DNA of 64,000 bases from Buchnera aphidicola (Rhopalosiphum maidis) (GCF_003671935.1 NZ_CP032759.1:124001-188000); one strand, 5' to 3'. Positions 26,024 to 36,624 are shown, counted from the stretch's first letter. Program-made: numbers and translations. Notes: generated by a model not told the origin, from the letters alone.

Positions 26024-27263
26024 AAATATGCCAGTTTCTGAATTAATTACTCTTGGTGAAAAAATGGGGTTGGAAAATTTAGCGCGTATGCGTAAACAAG
26101 ATATTATTTTTGCCATCCTTAAACAACATGCAAAAAGTGGAGAAGATATATTTGGAGACGGTGTTTTAGAAATATTACAAGATGGATTTGGTTTTTTACG
26201 TTCTGCTGATAGTTCTTATTTAGCCGGTCCTGATGATATATATGTTTCACCAAGTCAAATTCGTAGATTTAATTTACGTACTGGTGATACTATTTCAGGA
26301 AAAATAAGACCACCAAAAGAAGGTGAAAGATATTTCGCTCTGCTTAAAGTTAACGAAGTAAATTATGATAAACCGGAAAATGCTAGAAGTAAAATTCTTT
26401 TTGAAAATTTAACACCTTTACACGCTAATTCTCGATTAAGAATGGAAAGAGGAAACGGCTCAACTGAAGACTTAACAGCAAGAGTTCTTGATTTAGCCTC
26501 ACCTATTGGACGAGGTCAAAGAGGTTTAATTGTAGCACCACCCAAAGCAGGAAAAACGATATTATTACAAAATATTGCACAAAGTATAGCTTACAATCAT
26601 CCAGATTGCGTACTGATGGTTTTATTAATTGATGAAAGACCAGAAGAAGTTACTGAAATGCAAAGACTAGTGAAGGGAGAAGTCGTTGCATCTACTTTTG
26701 ATGAACCTGCGTCAAGACATGTTCAAGTTGCTGAAATGGTTATTGAAAAAGCCAAAAGATTAGTAGAACATAAAAAAGATGTAATTATATTACTCGATTC
26801 TATCACTCGTTTAGCACGTGCTTACAACACAGTTGTTCCAGCATCAGGAAAAGTTTTAACAGGAGGAGTAGATGCTAATGCTTTACATAGACCTAAAAGA
26901 TTTTTCGGTGCAGCTCGAAATGTAGAAGAAGGAGGAAGTTTAACAATTATTGCAACAGCATTAGTTGATACCGGATCAAAAATGGACGAAGTTATTTATG
27001 AAGAATTTAAAGGAACAGGAAACATGGAACTGCCATTGTCAAGGAAAATAGCAGAAAAACGTGTTTTTCCTGCTATTGATTACAATCGATCTGGTACTAG
27101 AAAAGAAGAACTATTAACTTTACCAGATGAATTGCAAAAAATGTGGATTTTAAGAAAAATAATTCATCCTATGAGTGAAATAGATGCAATGGAATTTTTA
27201 TTAAACAAATTATCTATGACAAAAACAAACGATGAATTTTTTGATATGATGAAACGTTCGTAA
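26004..27263 (+). CDS. rho: Transcription termination factor Rho
   Basis: Rho is the hexameric RNA helicase that ends transcription at unstructured RNA. The 419 residues equal E. coli. The N-terminal RNA-binding domain contains [18 protein letters not shown] near residue 60; the ATPase has Walker A APPKAGKT near residue 178, [12 protein letters not shown] and the Q-loop/R-loop region near [17 protein letters not shown]. Conservation is very high. The sequence before the ATG lacks a ribosome binding site and is listed as a possible leader frame. Confidence 0.98.
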   Translation: MNLTALKNMPVSELITLGEKMGLENLARMRKQDIIFAILKQHAKSGEDIFGDGVLEILQDGFGFLRSADSSYLAGPDDIYVSPSQIRRFNLRTGDTISGKIRPPKEGERYFALLKVNEVNYDKPENARSKILFENLTPLHANSRLRMERGNGSTEDLTARVLDLASPIGRGQRGLIVAPPKAGKTILLQNIAQSIAYNHPDCVLMVLLIDERPEEVTEMQRLVKGEVVASTFDEPASRHVQVAEMVIEKAKRLVEHKKDVIILLDSITRLARAYNTVVPASGKVLTGGVDANALHRPKRFFGAARNVEEGGSLTIIATALVDTGSKMDEVIYEEFKGTGNMELPLSRKIAEKRVFPAIDYNRSGTRKEELLTLPDELQKMWILRKIIHPMSEIDAMEFLLNKLSMTKTNDEFFDMMKRS

Positions 27264-27378
27264 AGATTAAAAATATTTTTTTACTTTATATTATTTTTGT
27301 TTTTTAAAATTTTAAAAAAAAAACTGGACAATAAAGATTATTAATCTTAAACTAATCTAGTTTGGTTTTATTTTAAAT

Positions 27379-27453
27379 GCGCTCGTAGCTCATTTTGGAT
27401 AGAGCGCTATCTTCCGAAGGTAGAGGTATCAGGTTCAAATCCTGTCGAGCGCA
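27379..27453 (+). tRNA. argX: tRNA-Arg (CCG anticodon)
   Basis: GCGCTCG pairs with CGAGCGC, the T loop is GTTCAAAT, and the anticodon loop TTCCGAA gives CCG. No CCA end is encoded (the discriminator A is followed by CTT). It resembles E. coli argX and heads the Arg-His-Pro cluster. The 115 bases between rho and this gene contain two short hairpins (27334-27348 and 27349-27363) that may terminate rho. Confidence 0.96.
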
Positions 27454-27511
27454 CTTTTTACAAAATATAATAAATAATTTTTAAAAATATTCAAAAAAAT
27501 AATGAAATTTT

Positions 27512-27588
27512 GGTGGCTATAGCTCAGTTGGTAGAGTTCTGGATTGTGATTCCAGTGGTCATGGGTTCAAATCCCATTAGCCACCCCA
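27512..27588 (+). tRNA. hisR: tRNA-His (GTG anticodon)
   Basis: The 77-base span includes the extra G(-1) that pairs with C73, a hallmark of tRNA-His. The anticodon GTG is at 27546-27548, and CCA is encoded. It is nearly identical to E. coli hisR. Confidence 0.97.
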
Positions 27589-27603
27589 AAATAAAATATT
27601 TTA

Positions 27604-27680
27604 CGGCGAATAGCGCAGCTTGGTAGCGCAACTGGTTTGGGACCAGTAGGTCAGAGGTTCAAATCCTCTTTCGCCGACCA
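27604..27680 (+). tRNA. proM: tRNA-Pro (TGG anticodon)
   Basis: CGGCGAA pairs with TTCGCCG, the loop TTTGGGA gives anticodon TGG (27638-27640), and the CCA end is encoded. E. coli has argX-hisR-leuT-proM; leuT is missing here. The 3' end lies five bases from the end of the opposing hemD. Confidence 0.97.
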
Positions 27681-27685
27681 AAAAA

Positions 27686-28442
27686 TTAAGTTTTATTATT
27701 AATTTTACTAATTAATTCTAGTAAACTATTGTTATTTGCATAATCAGAAACAACTACATCATGCCAACCAATCTCTTTGGCTATCTTTTCTAATCTATTT
27801 CCAACAACAATAATTTTACATTTAAACAACCATTGAATTTTATCAGGAACAGAAATTATTTTATTTAATTGATATAATGTTTCACTGTTTGTTACTACAA
27901 GTGTATTTATTTTGTAATAACGCCATTTTTTTGTTTCTGAAACAATATCTATAATTTTAAATATTCTTTTATAACATTCAACAACAGATACATCACAACC
28001 TTTTTTTATCAAATATTTTTTTATTAATTTTCTTCCATTTTCCCCTTGTAATAAAATAATTTTTTTCTTTAAAAGATTACTTTGACATAAAATAGATAAC
28101 AAATTTTCACTGTTTTCTTTATTCTTAGGAATTAAAATTTTTTTTTAACATATTTTTTTAAAAGAATCGCAGTACTTTTACCAATAGCATAATATATTGG
28201 ATATATCGGCCATATTAATTTTTTTTTTTTAAATAAATATTTATGTAATAAATAGAAGTTTTAGAAAAAATCAGAATTATATCTGATATATATATATCAT
28301 AAATTTTTCTTGATACACTATTTTCTGTTTTACTCGGATAAAAATCAAATAAAGAGAAATGTAAAGAAAATACATCTATATTATTTAAATTCCTTACTAA
28401 TTTTTTTCCCTCTGGAGAGGGTCTCATAACTAATATTTTCAT
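27686..28442 (-). pseudogene. hemD: Uroporphyrinogen III synthase, broken by two poly(A) frameshifts
   Basis: HemD closes the linear tetrapyrrole made by HemC into uroporphyrinogen III. The start [15 protein letters not shown] overlaps the hemC stop as ATGA. Reading is lost at a 12-base A run (28219-28230) and again at a 9-base A run (28138-28146). In between, the frame WPIYPIYYAIGKSTAILL matches the E. coli WPRLPDYFAIGRTTALAL segment, and the last part GENGRKLI..GCDVSVVECYKR continues the family. One extra A at each site restores a protein of about 250 residues. It could be a recent pseudogene, a slippage-rescued gene or two sequencing errors. Confidence 0.85.
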
Positions 28443-29383
28443 ATGTAATGTGATTTTTTTATATAAAAATTGTCTAAAATTTTTCTTGCCCCATTATTAA
28501 GTAATTCTTTTGCTAAAGAATAACCCATTTCTTCTGCAGTATTATACCAACCGAATCTTTCTCCTTTTAATATTATTTCACCATCTGGTGAACCAACTAA
28601 TCCTCTAAGCCAAATTTTTTTCTTTTTAAGAATTGCGTAGCTTCCAATTGGAATTTGACATCCAGCTTCTAATTTTTTACAGAATGCTCTTTCTGCATTG
28701 ATTTCAATAAAAGTATTAAAATGATTTAAACGTGATAAAAAAAATAATATTCTTTTATCATGTAATCTAGATTGTATACCAATAGAACCTTGACCACAGG
28801 AGGGAAGAGATAACTCAGCTGGTATAATTTGAGTAATTCTATGTTTTAAATTTAATCTATTTAATCCTTCAGCAGCTAAAATAATTGCATCATATTTACC
28901 TTCGTCTAACTTAGCAATTCTTGTTTCTACATTACCTCTTAATGGTGATACAATTAAATCTGGCCGATAAGTAACTAACTGACATTGTCTTCTTAAACTG
29001 GATGTACCAATTATTGCTCCTTTCGGTAAATGATTAATAGATTGATAACGATTAGAAACTAATGAATCTAATGGATTTCCTCTCTTACATATACTAATTA
29101 AACATAATTCTTTTGTGATATGAACAGGAAGATCTTTCATTGAATGTATAGCAATATCCGCTTTATTTTCAAGAAGAGCAAACTCTAATTCTTTTATAAA
29201 TAAACCTTTTCCTCCAATTTTAGAAAGAGATTTATTTAAAATATTATCTCCATGAGTAACAATAGGTATTATTTTTATATTTAAATCTGGATATAAAGAT
29301 AACAACTTTTTTTGTACATATTTAGTTTGTTGTAGAGCCAAGGGACTTTTTCTAGTAGCAATTCTTAATGTTTGTTTTCGCAT
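28439..29383 (-). CDS. hemC: Hydroxymethylbilane synthase (porphobilinogen deaminase)
   Basis: HemC polymerises four porphobilinogens into hydroxymethylbilane. The 314 residues match E. coli (313). Conserved segments are [13 protein letters not shown] at the start, HSMKDLP near residue 82, [11 protein letters not shown] near residue 127 and the dipyrromethane cofactor cysteine in [13 protein letters not shown] near residue 242. It is transcribed with hemD. In Buchnera the pathway is thought to serve siroheme rather than heme. cyaA, which lies upstream in E. coli, is absent. Confidence 0.97.
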   Translation of the reverse strand: MRKQTLRIATRKSPLALQQTKYVQKKLLSLYPDLNIKIIPIVTHGDNILNKSLSKIGGKGLFIKELEFALLENKADIAIHSMKDLPVHITKELCLISICKRGNPLDSLVSNRYQSINHLPKGAIIGTSSLRRQCQLVTYRPDLIVSPLRGNVETRIAKLDEGKYDAIILAAEGLNRLNLKHRITQIIPAELSLPSCGQGSIGIQSRLHDKRILFFLSRLNHFNTFIEINAERAFCKKLEAGCQIPIGSYAILKKKKIWLRGLVGSPDGEIILKGERFGWYNTAEEMGYSLAKELLNNGARKILDNFYIKKSHYI

Positions 29384-29447
29384 ATTACAATTCGTATTAT
29401 TATAGAGATATTATTTAGTATTTTAAAATACTTAAAAAAATTATTTT

Positions 29448-29813
29448 TTATTTTGCGGTTCTTTTTATAGTAGTAAAAATTAAATTTTTATTTGATTGCA
29501 TAGAACATGATTTTTCAAATATTTCCCAAAAATTTTTGTTACTGCGATTACAAATCCATTTATCTGTCTCGTAATTAAAATGATATGCATTTAATTTTGT
29601 AGCTAACCATACTTGTTGCAATGATTCTTGTTTGTTAATAACAATTATACTTTTATTTGAAAAAGTAATAGTCATAACATAATCTTGCACTTCATAATCA
29701 ATATCAATTTTATTATCGTAAAAATTTAAATTATCTTCTATCTTTGAAAATAAATCATCTACTAATTTATAAAAATTATTATTTATTTCAGTAAAAATTG
29801 TATTTTTTTTCAT
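29448..29813 (-). CDS. cyaY: Frataxin-like iron-binding protein CyaY
   Basis: CyaY is the bacterial frataxin; it binds iron and modulates IscS. The core [19 protein letters not shown], the strand [19 protein letters not shown] and [15 protein letters not shown] match E. coli, including the conserved Trp residues. At 121 residues it is longer than E. coli (106), with extra residues at both ends. It fits functionally with the isc operon elsewhere in the window and is divergent from dapF, as in E. coli. Confidence 0.93.
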   Translation of the reverse strand: MKKNTIFTEINNNFYKLVDDLFSKIEDNLNFYDNKIDIDYEVQDYVMTITFSNKSIIVINKQESLQQVWLATKLNAYHFNYETDKWICNRSNKNFWEIFEKSCSMQSNKNLIFTTIKRTAK

Positions 29814-29906
29814 TTTTTATATCCTTGAATAATAAATTTGATTATATTAAGTTAATAAAGATAATTATCTTTAATAAAAAAAGAAAATTACTATTAGGAA
29901 AAAAAA

Positions 29907-30761
29907 ATGTTTTCAAATCATAAAAAAAAGAAAAAGATTAATTTTTCCAAAATGCATGGTTTAGGTAATGATTTTATGGTTATTGAATCAATTAAACAAG
30001 ATTTTATTTTGAATCAATCAATTATCAAAAAATTATCTAATCGAAATACTGGAATCGGTTTTGATCAATTATTATTAATTGAAAAATCAAATAATCTTAA
30101 ATTTGATTTTCATTATCGTATTTTTAACTCTAATGGAAATGAAGTTGAACAATGTGGAAATGGTGCTCGATGTGTAGGTTTATTTCTTCTTTTAAAAGGT
30201 TTAACTAATAAAAAAACAATTAGTTTAAGTACTAATAAAAAAAATATATTTATAAAATTTATTGCTGATAACAATATTAAAGTTAACATGAACGAACCTA
30301 ATTTTAAATTAGAAGAAATACCTGTTTCAAAAAAAATTACATCGAAAAATTTTTGCGTGAAACTTTTAAATAAAAATTTAATATGCAGCTTAGTTTCTAT
30401 CGGCAATCCTCATTGTGTTATTCAAGTAGAATCTATAAATAATGCACCTGTAAAAAAAATTGGCAAATTTTTAGAAAAAAATTCAATATTTACTCACGGG
30501 ATAAATATAGGTTTTATGAAAATTATAAATAAAAATCATATTCAGTTAAGAGTTTATGAACGTGATGTAGGTGAAACTCAGTCTTGTGGTAGTGGTGCTT
30601 GTGCAGCTGTTGCAGTAGGTATTGCTAAAAATCTTCTTTGTGATAATGTTAAAGTAGATTTATTAGGTGGAAGTTTAATCATTAAATGGAAAGGTTTTAA
30701 TTATCCTCTTTATATGATAGGACCGGCTCATCATGTTTACGACGGGTATATATACATATAA
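29907..30761 (+). CDS. dapF: Diaminopimelate epimerase
   Basis: DapF converts LL- to meso-diaminopimelate, the precursor of lysine and of peptidoglycan. The two catalytic cysteines are in GNGARC (near residue 80) and SCGSGACAA (near residue 224). The start region [15 protein letters not shown] is typical; about eight extra lysine-rich residues precede it compared with E. coli (284 versus 274 residues). A TAGGA site lies before the ATG. Lysine is one of the amino acids supplied to the host. Confidence 0.97.
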   Translation: MFSNHKKKKKINFSKMHGLGNDFMVIESIKQDFILNQSIIKKLSNRNTGIGFDQLLLIEKSNNLKFDFHYRIFNSNGNEVEQCGNGARCVGLFLLLKGLTNKKTISLSTNKKNIFIKFIADNNIKVNMNEPNFKLEEIPVSKKITSKNFCVKLLNKNLICSLVSIGNPHCVIQVESINNAPVKKIGKFLEKNSIFTHGINIGFMKIINKNHIQLRVYERDVGETQSCGSGACAAVAVGIAKNLLCDNVKVDLLGGSLIIKWKGFNYPLYMIGPAHHVYDGYIYI

Positions 30762-30782
30762 GAAACATTTTGTATTTGAAAG

Positions 30783-31982
30783 ATGTTTTTTATACTTTTG
30801 GAAAAAAAAAATGCTATTAAAAAAAAAAATACAAAAAAATTTAATCAAATTGTTTTATCTCTTTTTTTAGGCGGGTTTTCTAGTTTTTCTATTTTATACT
30901 GTGTACAATCAATTTTACCAGTATTTTCTAAACAATTTTCTTTAACTGCAACAGAAAGTAGTTTATCTTTGTCAGCTGCAACAGCAACAATGGCTATTGG
31001 AACACTATTTATTGGTCCTTTATCAGATAGAATTGGTCGAAAATCAATTATGTCTTCTTCTTTACTAATAGCAGCAATACTTACTATTATATGTTCTATT
31101 ACAAATAGTTGGTTAATTATTGTTTTTCTTCGTGCTTTAACTGGATTAGCATTAAGTGGTGTTGTTGCAGTTGCTATGACTTACATTATTGAAGAAGTAC
31201 ATCCAAATTCTGTTTCATTTTGTATGGGATTATATATTAGCGGAAACACAGTGGGTGGATGTTCTGGAAGACTTTTAAGTAGTTTTTTAGCAGAATATTT
31301 CTCTTGGAATATTGCATTTGTAATAATTGGTTTTTTTTCTTTAATATCATCTTGTCTATTTTTATATTTTTTACCATCATCAAAAAACTTTTATCCTATT
31401 TCTATAAATCTTCATAAATTTTTAAAAAATTTTTACTTGCATCTAAAAAACCCAACATTACTTGTTTTATTTGCAATAGGATTTATTTTAATGGGTAGTT
31501 TTATTACAATTTTTAATTATATTGGTTATCGATTAATGTTATCACCATTTTTTTTATCTTCTTCAAGCATAGGATTTACATCTATTATTTATTTAACTGG
31601 AGTCTATAGTTCTCCTAAAGCTGGTATTTTGATAAATCAATATAATCGAAGTAGTATATTAAGAATAGCACTATTATTAATGATTTTAGGTGTTTTAATT
31701 ACACAATATAATCAAATTTATATAATTATTTTAGGATTAGTAATATTTTCAGGTGGATTTTTTGCATCTCATTCTATTGCAAGTAGCTGGATTAGTTCTT
31801 ATGCAAAGATTGCTAAAGTTCAAGCAACTTCTTTGTATTTATTTTTCTATTATTTAGGATCAAGTATATTTGGTACGTTTGGAGGATTTTTTTGGTTTTA
31901 TTCAAAATGGATAGGTATTTCAGCTTTTATTATAATTATTTTAATTTTTGGCATTTTTTTATCTTTAAAATTAGAAAAATAA
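30783..31982 (+). CDS. ynfM: Major facilitator superfamily transporter, YnfM type
   Basis: This 399-residue protein has 12 predicted membrane helices. It aligns along its length with E. coli YnfM as I remember it: LYCVQSILPVFSKQF near residue 38, GPLSDRIGRKSIM (the MFS loop 2-3 motif), GLYISGNTVGGCSGRL and GGFFASHSIASSWI. The substrate is not known. Buchnera keeps very few transporters, so an export or uptake role in exchange with the host is plausible. It starts 21 bases after dapF and is probably co-transcribed with it. In E. coli ynfM is elsewhere. Confidence 0.9.
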   Translation: MFFILLEKKNAIKKKNTKKFNQIVLSLFLGGFSSFSILYCVQSILPVFSKQFSLTATESSLSLSAATATMAIGTLFIGPLSDRIGRKSIMSSSLLIAAILTIICSITNSWLIIVFLRALTGLALSGVVAVAMTYIIEEVHPNSVSFCMGLYISGNTVGGCSGRLLSSFLAEYFSWNIAFVIIGFFSLISSCLFLYFLPSSKNFYPISINLHKFLKNFYLHLKNPTLLVLFAIGFILMGSFITIFNYIGYRLMLSPFFLSSSSIGFTSIIYLTGVYSSPKAGILINQYNRSSILRIALLLMILGVLITQYNQIYIIILGLVIFSGGFFASHSIASSWISSYAKIAKVQATSLYLFFYYLGSSIFGTFGGFFWFYSKWIGISAFIIIILIFGIFLSLKLEK

Positions 31983-32079
31983 CATAATTTTTTAAATAAA
32001 ATTTATATTTTACTTTCCTCTAACACGGTTTCTCACAGATAATAAACTTAGTTCAATTCATCAAAATGGCTTAAAGATC

Positions 32080-33552
32080 ATGCTATATTTATTTTCTTAT
32101 TCTGATTTGAATCATAGTTTATTTGTTTTACTTGCTTTAGTTTTTGTATTGTGTTACGAAGCTATTAATGGATTTCATGATACAGCCAATGCTGTGTCAA
32201 CATTAATTTACACACGGGCAACTTCAGCTCATTTTGCAGTTATAATGTCAGGTGTATTTAATTTTCTTGGTGTTCTTCTTGGAGGCTTAACAGTTGCATA
32301 TGCGATTGTTCATTTATTACCTAACGATTTATTATTAAATACTGATTCAAAACATGCTCTTGCTATGGTTTTTTCCATGTTATTGGCGGCTATACTATGG
32401 AATTTATCTACATGGTATTTTTGTTTGCCAGCTTCAAGTTCACATTCACTTATTGGAGCAATAATTGGAATTGGTTTGACTAATGCAATAACTACTGGTT
32501 CGTCTTTAGTATATGCATTAAATATTCCTAAAATGACAAATGTTTTTTTATCTCTTATTTTTTCTCCTATTGTAGGCTTGATAATTTCTGGGAGTTTAAT
32601 ATTTTTGTTACGTTTTTTTTTAAAAAAGAAAAAAAATTTTTATCGTATTCATATGACTCCATTAGAACGAGAAAAAAAAGACGGGAAAAAAAAACCACCT
32701 TTTTTAATTAAAATTGCTTTAATTTTATCATCTATCGGAGTAAGTTACGCTCATGGTGCAAATGATGGTCAAAAGGGAATCGGTTTATTAATGCTTGTTC
32801 TTATTGGAATTACACCATGTAACTTTTTAGTTAATTTAAATGCATCTAAAAAAGAAATTATTTATACAAAAAATGCAATTAATCATTTATATGAATACTA
32901 TTTGAAAAACAAAATTAAAATAATTAATAATACTAATAATCAAAAAAAAATTAATAACACAATAAAAAATTATAATTATTTTCAAGTTATAAAAAGCATA
33001 AAAAAAACTAAAATTTTATTACAAGATATCTATGATTATAATCAATTAAACATACAAAAAAGATTTAAATTACGTCATTTTTTACTTCTTCTTTCCGAAA
33101 ATATTGATCAAACAATGAATTTTTTGAATATTTCTAAAAAAGAGAAAAATTTCCTGGAAAAAAGTAAAAAAGACATACTTAAAACAATTGAATATGCACC
33201 TATGTGGATAATATTAATTATCGCACTCTCTTTATCTGTGGGTACAATGATTGGTTGGAAACGTATAGTAATAACTATTGGTGAAAAAATAGGAAAAAAA
33301 AGAATGACATATGCGCAAGCTATGTCAGCACAAATAACTGCTTCGTTATCAATTGGGATAGCAAGTTATACAGGAATACCTGTATCTACAACACATATTT
33401 TATCTTCGTCTGTGGCTGGAGCGATGTTAAGCGATGGAGATGGAATTCAAATTAGTACAATAAAAAACATTGCTCTTGCTTGGATATTAACCTTACCTGT
33501 TTCAATTTTATTATCTAGTTTTTTTTATTGGATAGCTCTTTTATTAATATAA
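32080..33552 (+). CDS. pitA: Inorganic phosphate transporter, PiT family
   Basis: PitA carries metal-phosphate complexes with protons. The two PiT signatures are present: [15 protein letters not shown] near residue 31 and [17 protein letters not shown] near residue 222. The 490 residues (E. coli 499) have two membrane halves around a large charged cytoplasmic loop rich in Lys and Asn. A strong terminator follows. In E. coli pitA also lies in the neighbourhood of rsmJ, so the synteny is retained. Confidence 0.95.
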   Translation: MLYLFSYSDLNHSLFVLLALVFVLCYEAINGFHDTANAVSTLIYTRATSAHFAVIMSGVFNFLGVLLGGLTVAYAIVHLLPNDLLLNTDSKHALAMVFSMLLAAILWNLSTWYFCLPASSSHSLIGAIIGIGLTNAITTGSSLVYALNIPKMTNVFLSLIFSPIVGLIISGSLIFLLRFFLKKKKNFYRIHMTPLEREKKDGKKKPPFLIKIALILSSIGVSYAHGANDGQKGIGLLMLVLIGITPCNFLVNLNASKKEIIYTKNAINHLYEYYLKNKIKIINNTNNQKKINNTIKNYNYFQVIKSIKKTKILLQDIYDYNQLNIQKRFKLRHFLLLLSENIDQTMNFLNISKKEKNFLEKSKKDILKTIEYAPMWIILIIALSLSVGTMIGWKRIVITIGEKIGKKRMTYAQAMSAQITASLSIGIASYTGIPVSTTHILSSSVAGAMLSDGDGIQISTIKNIALAWILTLPVSILLSSFFYWIALLLI

Positions 33553-33583
33553 AAAATTTTAAAAGATTGACAATATTTTTAAT

Positions 33584-33626
33584 ATAGGAGTACGTTTTAC
33601 AATAAAATGTACTCCTATTTTTTTTA
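33584..33626 (+). terminator. Rho-independent terminator of pitA
   Basis: ATAGGAGTACGTTTTA pairs with TAAAATGTACTCCTAT (one G-U pair) around a three-base loop, followed by a run of eight T. It is the longest perfect hairpin I find in the window and sits between the convergent pitA and rsmJ. Confidence 0.85.
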
Positions 33627-34366
33627 TTTAAAAGGAAGATATATATCAAAACGATGATGTTTATTACTAATAATAAAATCTACTTTATCATTAGATATAG
33701 GATTAGCATAAGATGGTCTTTTTACAACAATTCTTTTTTTTGCAAATTTTCTTGCAACATTTAATAAATCTTTAGATTGATTACTTTTATTTGTTAACTT
33801 TCTCAAAAATTGCATGTTTTTTTTAGGAAGAGACTTTCTTTTATTACTTGGATACATTGGATCTAAATAAATGACATCTGGTTTTAAAATTTCCATATTA
33901 AGCATATTTAAGCTATTGTTAAAAATTAAGTGTAATCTTTTTTTTAACCAAAAACCAATATTTTCATCTTTATAACCTCTTTGTAATCCATCTTTTAATA
34001 AAGCGGCAATTACAGGATGACTTTCTATCATAACGACATGGCATCCTAAAAAGGAAAGTAAAAAAGCATCTTTTCCCAATCCTGCTGTTGCATCTAACAC
34101 AGAAGGAAAATAGTTTTTTTTGATTCCTATAGCTTTATAGATAATTTCATTTTTTTTTTAAAATTTAAACATCTATAATTATTTCTTTTCGAACTAAAAT
34201 TAACTTTTATAGATTTTTTTTGAGGTGTTGAACGATCATATAATTCTAAAGAGTTGGAATTCATTATTAATGCCATAGAAGAATTTTTATCATGTTGTAA
34301 ACGATATTCATGAATTAAATTTTGTATTCTTTGATTTTTATGATTTATTATTAAATATATATTCAT
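33624..34366 (-). pseudogene. rsmJ: 16S rRNA m2G1516 methyltransferase RsmJ (YhiQ), broken by one poly(A) frameshift
   Basis: RsmJ methylates G1516 of 16S rRNA. The N-terminal part MNIYLIINHKNQRIQ..SMALIMNSNSLELYDR matches the E. coli protein. The frame is lost at a ten-base A run (34150-34159); the other frame continues with KAIGIKKNYFPSVLDATAGL, covering the SAM-binding motif, then YLDPMYPSNK and VVKRPSYANP to the C-terminal GHRFDIY equivalent HHRFDIY. One extra A restores about 247 residues, the family length. The 3' ORF has no proper start of its own. Confidence 0.87.
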
Positions 34367-34396
34367 AATATTTTTTATTTTTTTAAAATTAATTAA

Positions 34397-34425
34397 TTGA
34401 CTTTTTTAAAAATACATTTTATAAT
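34397..34425 (+). promoter_or_regulatory. Near-consensus sigma-70 promoter for the orphan gene
   Basis: TTGACT (34397-34402) and TATAAT (34420-34425) are exactly 17 bases apart, 11 of 12 consensus bases. It would start transcription about 200 bases before the orphan ORF, giving an unusually long leader. The rest of the 269-base gap is almost pure A+T and holds the 15-bp tandem repeat. Confidence 0.7.
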
Positions 34426-34586
34426 TAAATTAAATTTTTTTTTATTTTTGTTTCTTTATTTTAAGAACTTAAATTTAATAAATTTTTTTTGTATAGTTAT
34501 AAAACTTTAAAATTGTAATTAATAATCTATTTTTTTGTTTTTAAAAAAAATTTAATTTACAATTTTTAAAAAAATTTACGTTAAGA

Positions 34587-34616
34587 CTGAGATAGTAAAT
34601 TCTGAGATAGTAAATT
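34587..34616 (+). repeat. Perfect 15-bp tandem duplication in the leader of the orphan gene
   Basis: CTGAGATAGTAAATT occurs twice without spacer, ending 19 bases before the orphan start codon and just before its AAGGA ribosome binding site. It may be a recent duplication or a paired binding site. Confidence 0.9.
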
Positions 34617-34635
34617 AAAAAAAGGAAAAAAAATT

Positions 34636-36056
34636 ATGTCATCTAATATTACTCTAGTTGATAAATTAAATCCAACACGTTTTAATCAAAATGACAAATT
34701 AAAAACTAAAATTGATGAAATATACCACGAATCATTAAAAAATATTAAAAATTCTTCAGAAATTTTAACACAAGAAAAAAAATATCCTATTAGTAGCACT
34801 AAAGTTTCTATTAATTATGTTGAAAATGAAAATGAAAATAGTCCAATTGATTTAGAAGAATTTTATAGAAAATATTTATTAAAATTCAATGATTTCATAG
34901 ATATGAAAAAAAAACTTCTTCTGAATCCTCTTCTGAAAGTACTTCCTATAATCCAATCGATATAATAAAAAAAATTCAAAAAAAAATTCAAGATATAGTT
35001 AAAGATATTAATTTAAAAAAACAAATCATGGATTCTCTTAATGCATTAAAAAATACTGTACTTAGTGCTTATGAGACAGTTAAAAACGAAACTATAAATC
35101 TTTTTAATGGTACAACCTTCTTAAAAATTTTTAACGCAGGATGTGAGTTATTCTCACAGCCGACAGAATCAACTAAAGAGACAAGTGAAAAAATTGATAA
35201 TTTGATGAATCAAGTTGAAGAATTAGGTAAAACAATTGAATCTTCAAAATTTTTTATACATACTATAATTGAAAAAGTTAAAGAACAAGGAAGATTAAAA
35301 GTAGTTAATAAATTAAATAAAAATCCACAGCATCCAGAATATGAAAGTTCTTTTCCAGAGCTTAATGTTATGGTTCCTAAAAAAGAAAATTTAAATAAAT
35401 GGTATCCATTTAATTTAGATGAAAGTTTTGATATAGAAGTAAGAGAAGGTGCTTTAAAAGTTAATCAAAAATTTAAAGATAGAATGAATAGAACTATTGA
35501 GAAATCCCATTATAAATATTTCACAGATAATAATGTTTGGACAGTTTCAGATAGATTAGATGTATCACCTGAAAATTTCTTTTCTACGATTGCGCATTTT
35601 CAAAAAATATACGAAAAATTAAAATCTTCTTCTCAAGAATTAAATAAAGATTTTATGACAGATTTTAATTCATCTCTTTTTGTTGTTGATGGAAATTTAA
35701 TTTATTCTACAAATAAAGAAGATATGATAGAAAAATTTAAAAAAATCGTTCCAAATGTTACAGATCAAAAGTTAATTTCTGCATATGCACATCCAAAAAT
35801 TTTAAGTCAATCTTATTTCCAATTGCTTTCTAAACATCCAGAACTAAATGAATATCAAATTATAAATTCAAGAAATGTTTATACAATTACACACATAGAT
35901 AATAATCAAATAAAATTAGTGGCTACCAACTTATCTAATTTACGTGCAAAAGACGAAAATTCTGTTCAGCCGTATTATTCTTTTGGAATACGTACAAGTA
36001 TAATTATTTCTTCTAAAAATGCACCAGCAATGAAATTTTCACATTTTGTTCGTTAA
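34636..36056 (+). pseudogene. Buchnera orphan protein of about 473 residues (yba-type), interrupted by one poly(A) frameshift
   Basis: I do not recognise this protein in any family outside Buchnera. The first frame (109 codons) ends after an A9 run at 34906-34914; one extra A joins it to a frame that runs without a stop, through KTSSESSSESTSYNPIDII, into the second part ending MKFSHFVR. The joined protein is hydrophilic, with no signal peptide or membrane segment that I can see. It has a Ser/Glu-rich linker near residue 95, a region of amphipathic helices (about 110-220), then a mixed, more globular C-terminal half with FPELNVMVPKK and IKLVATNLSNLR. Codon use and A+T content look like its neighbours, so recent transfer is not indicated. 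The Buchnera APS genome report named four such orphans, yba1-yba4; this may be one of them. Confidence 0.65.
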
Positions 36057-36081
36057 TTTGTTAACATAAACATTTTTTTAA

Positions 36082-36114
36082 AAAAATAGGGTATATGAAA
36101 TATACCCTATTTTT
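36082..36114. terminator. Bidirectional terminator between the orphan gene and coaD
   Basis: AAAAATAGGGTATAT pairs perfectly with ATATACCCTATTTTT over 15 base pairs around the loop GAA. The T run and A run at its ends allow it to work on both strands. It lies between convergent genes, 25 bases after one stop and 12 bases from the other. Confidence 0.85.
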
Positions 36115-36126
36115 CAAAAATAGTAT

Positions 36127-36624
36127 TTATCTATTAGAAATATCTTTAAATTTTTCCATTAAAGCAAAATGTATTTCTTTAGGAAGATAAGGTTTAATAT
36201 TACCTTTATATTTTGCTATTTCTTTCACAAAAGATGAAGATATAAACGAAACTTCTTTAGAAGAAAGAAAAAAAATACTATCTAAATCAGGATAAATTTG
36301 TTTATTTATAGCAGCTAATTTTATTTCATAATCAAAATCAAATATTGTTCTTACTCCCCTAATTAAAATATTAGTTTTTTCTTTTTTTGCTAAATTAGCA
36401 AGCAAACCATTAAATCCAATTACTTTTTTTATATTTTTAAGATGTAATGTAGCTACTTTAGTTAATTTTATTCTTTCTTTTAAATTAAAAATAGTTTTTT
36501 TATTGAGATTGTTAGAAATAGCAATAGTGATATTATCAAAAATTTTTGCTGCGCGAGTTATGATGTCTAAATGTCCGTATGTAATTGGATCAAATGTACC
36601 TGGATATATTGCTATTTTTTTCAT
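36127..36624 (-). CDS. coaD: Pantetheine-phosphate adenylyltransferase
   Basis: CoaD adenylylates 4'-phosphopantetheine, the penultimate step to coenzyme A. The start KKIAIYPGTFDPITYGHLDII carries the nucleotidyltransferase GH motif near residue 18, and the C-terminal ISSSFVKEIA segment closes the active site. The 165 residues compare with 159 in E. coli. It is flanked by divergent epmA and by a shared terminator. In E. coli it lies in the waa cluster, which is absent here. Confidence 0.96.
   Translation of the reverse strand: MKKIAIYPGTFDPITYGHLDIITRAAKIFDNITIAISNNLNKKTIFNLKERIKLTKVATLHLKNIKKVIGFNGLLANLAKKEKTNILIRGVRTIFDFDYEIKLAAINKQIYPDLDSIFFLSSKEVSFISSSFVKEIAKYKGNIKPYLPKEIHFALMEKFKDISNR

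Noticed and set aside
28219-28230. Separate small gene for the N-terminal part of hemD
   Set aside because: The following frame continues the HemD family without loss of residues, so it is one frameshifted gene and not two.
33624-34100. Independent methyltransferase gene starting at GTG
   Set aside because: The GTG is the Val codon inside VLDATAGL of rsmJ; residues upstream in the same frame also match the family.
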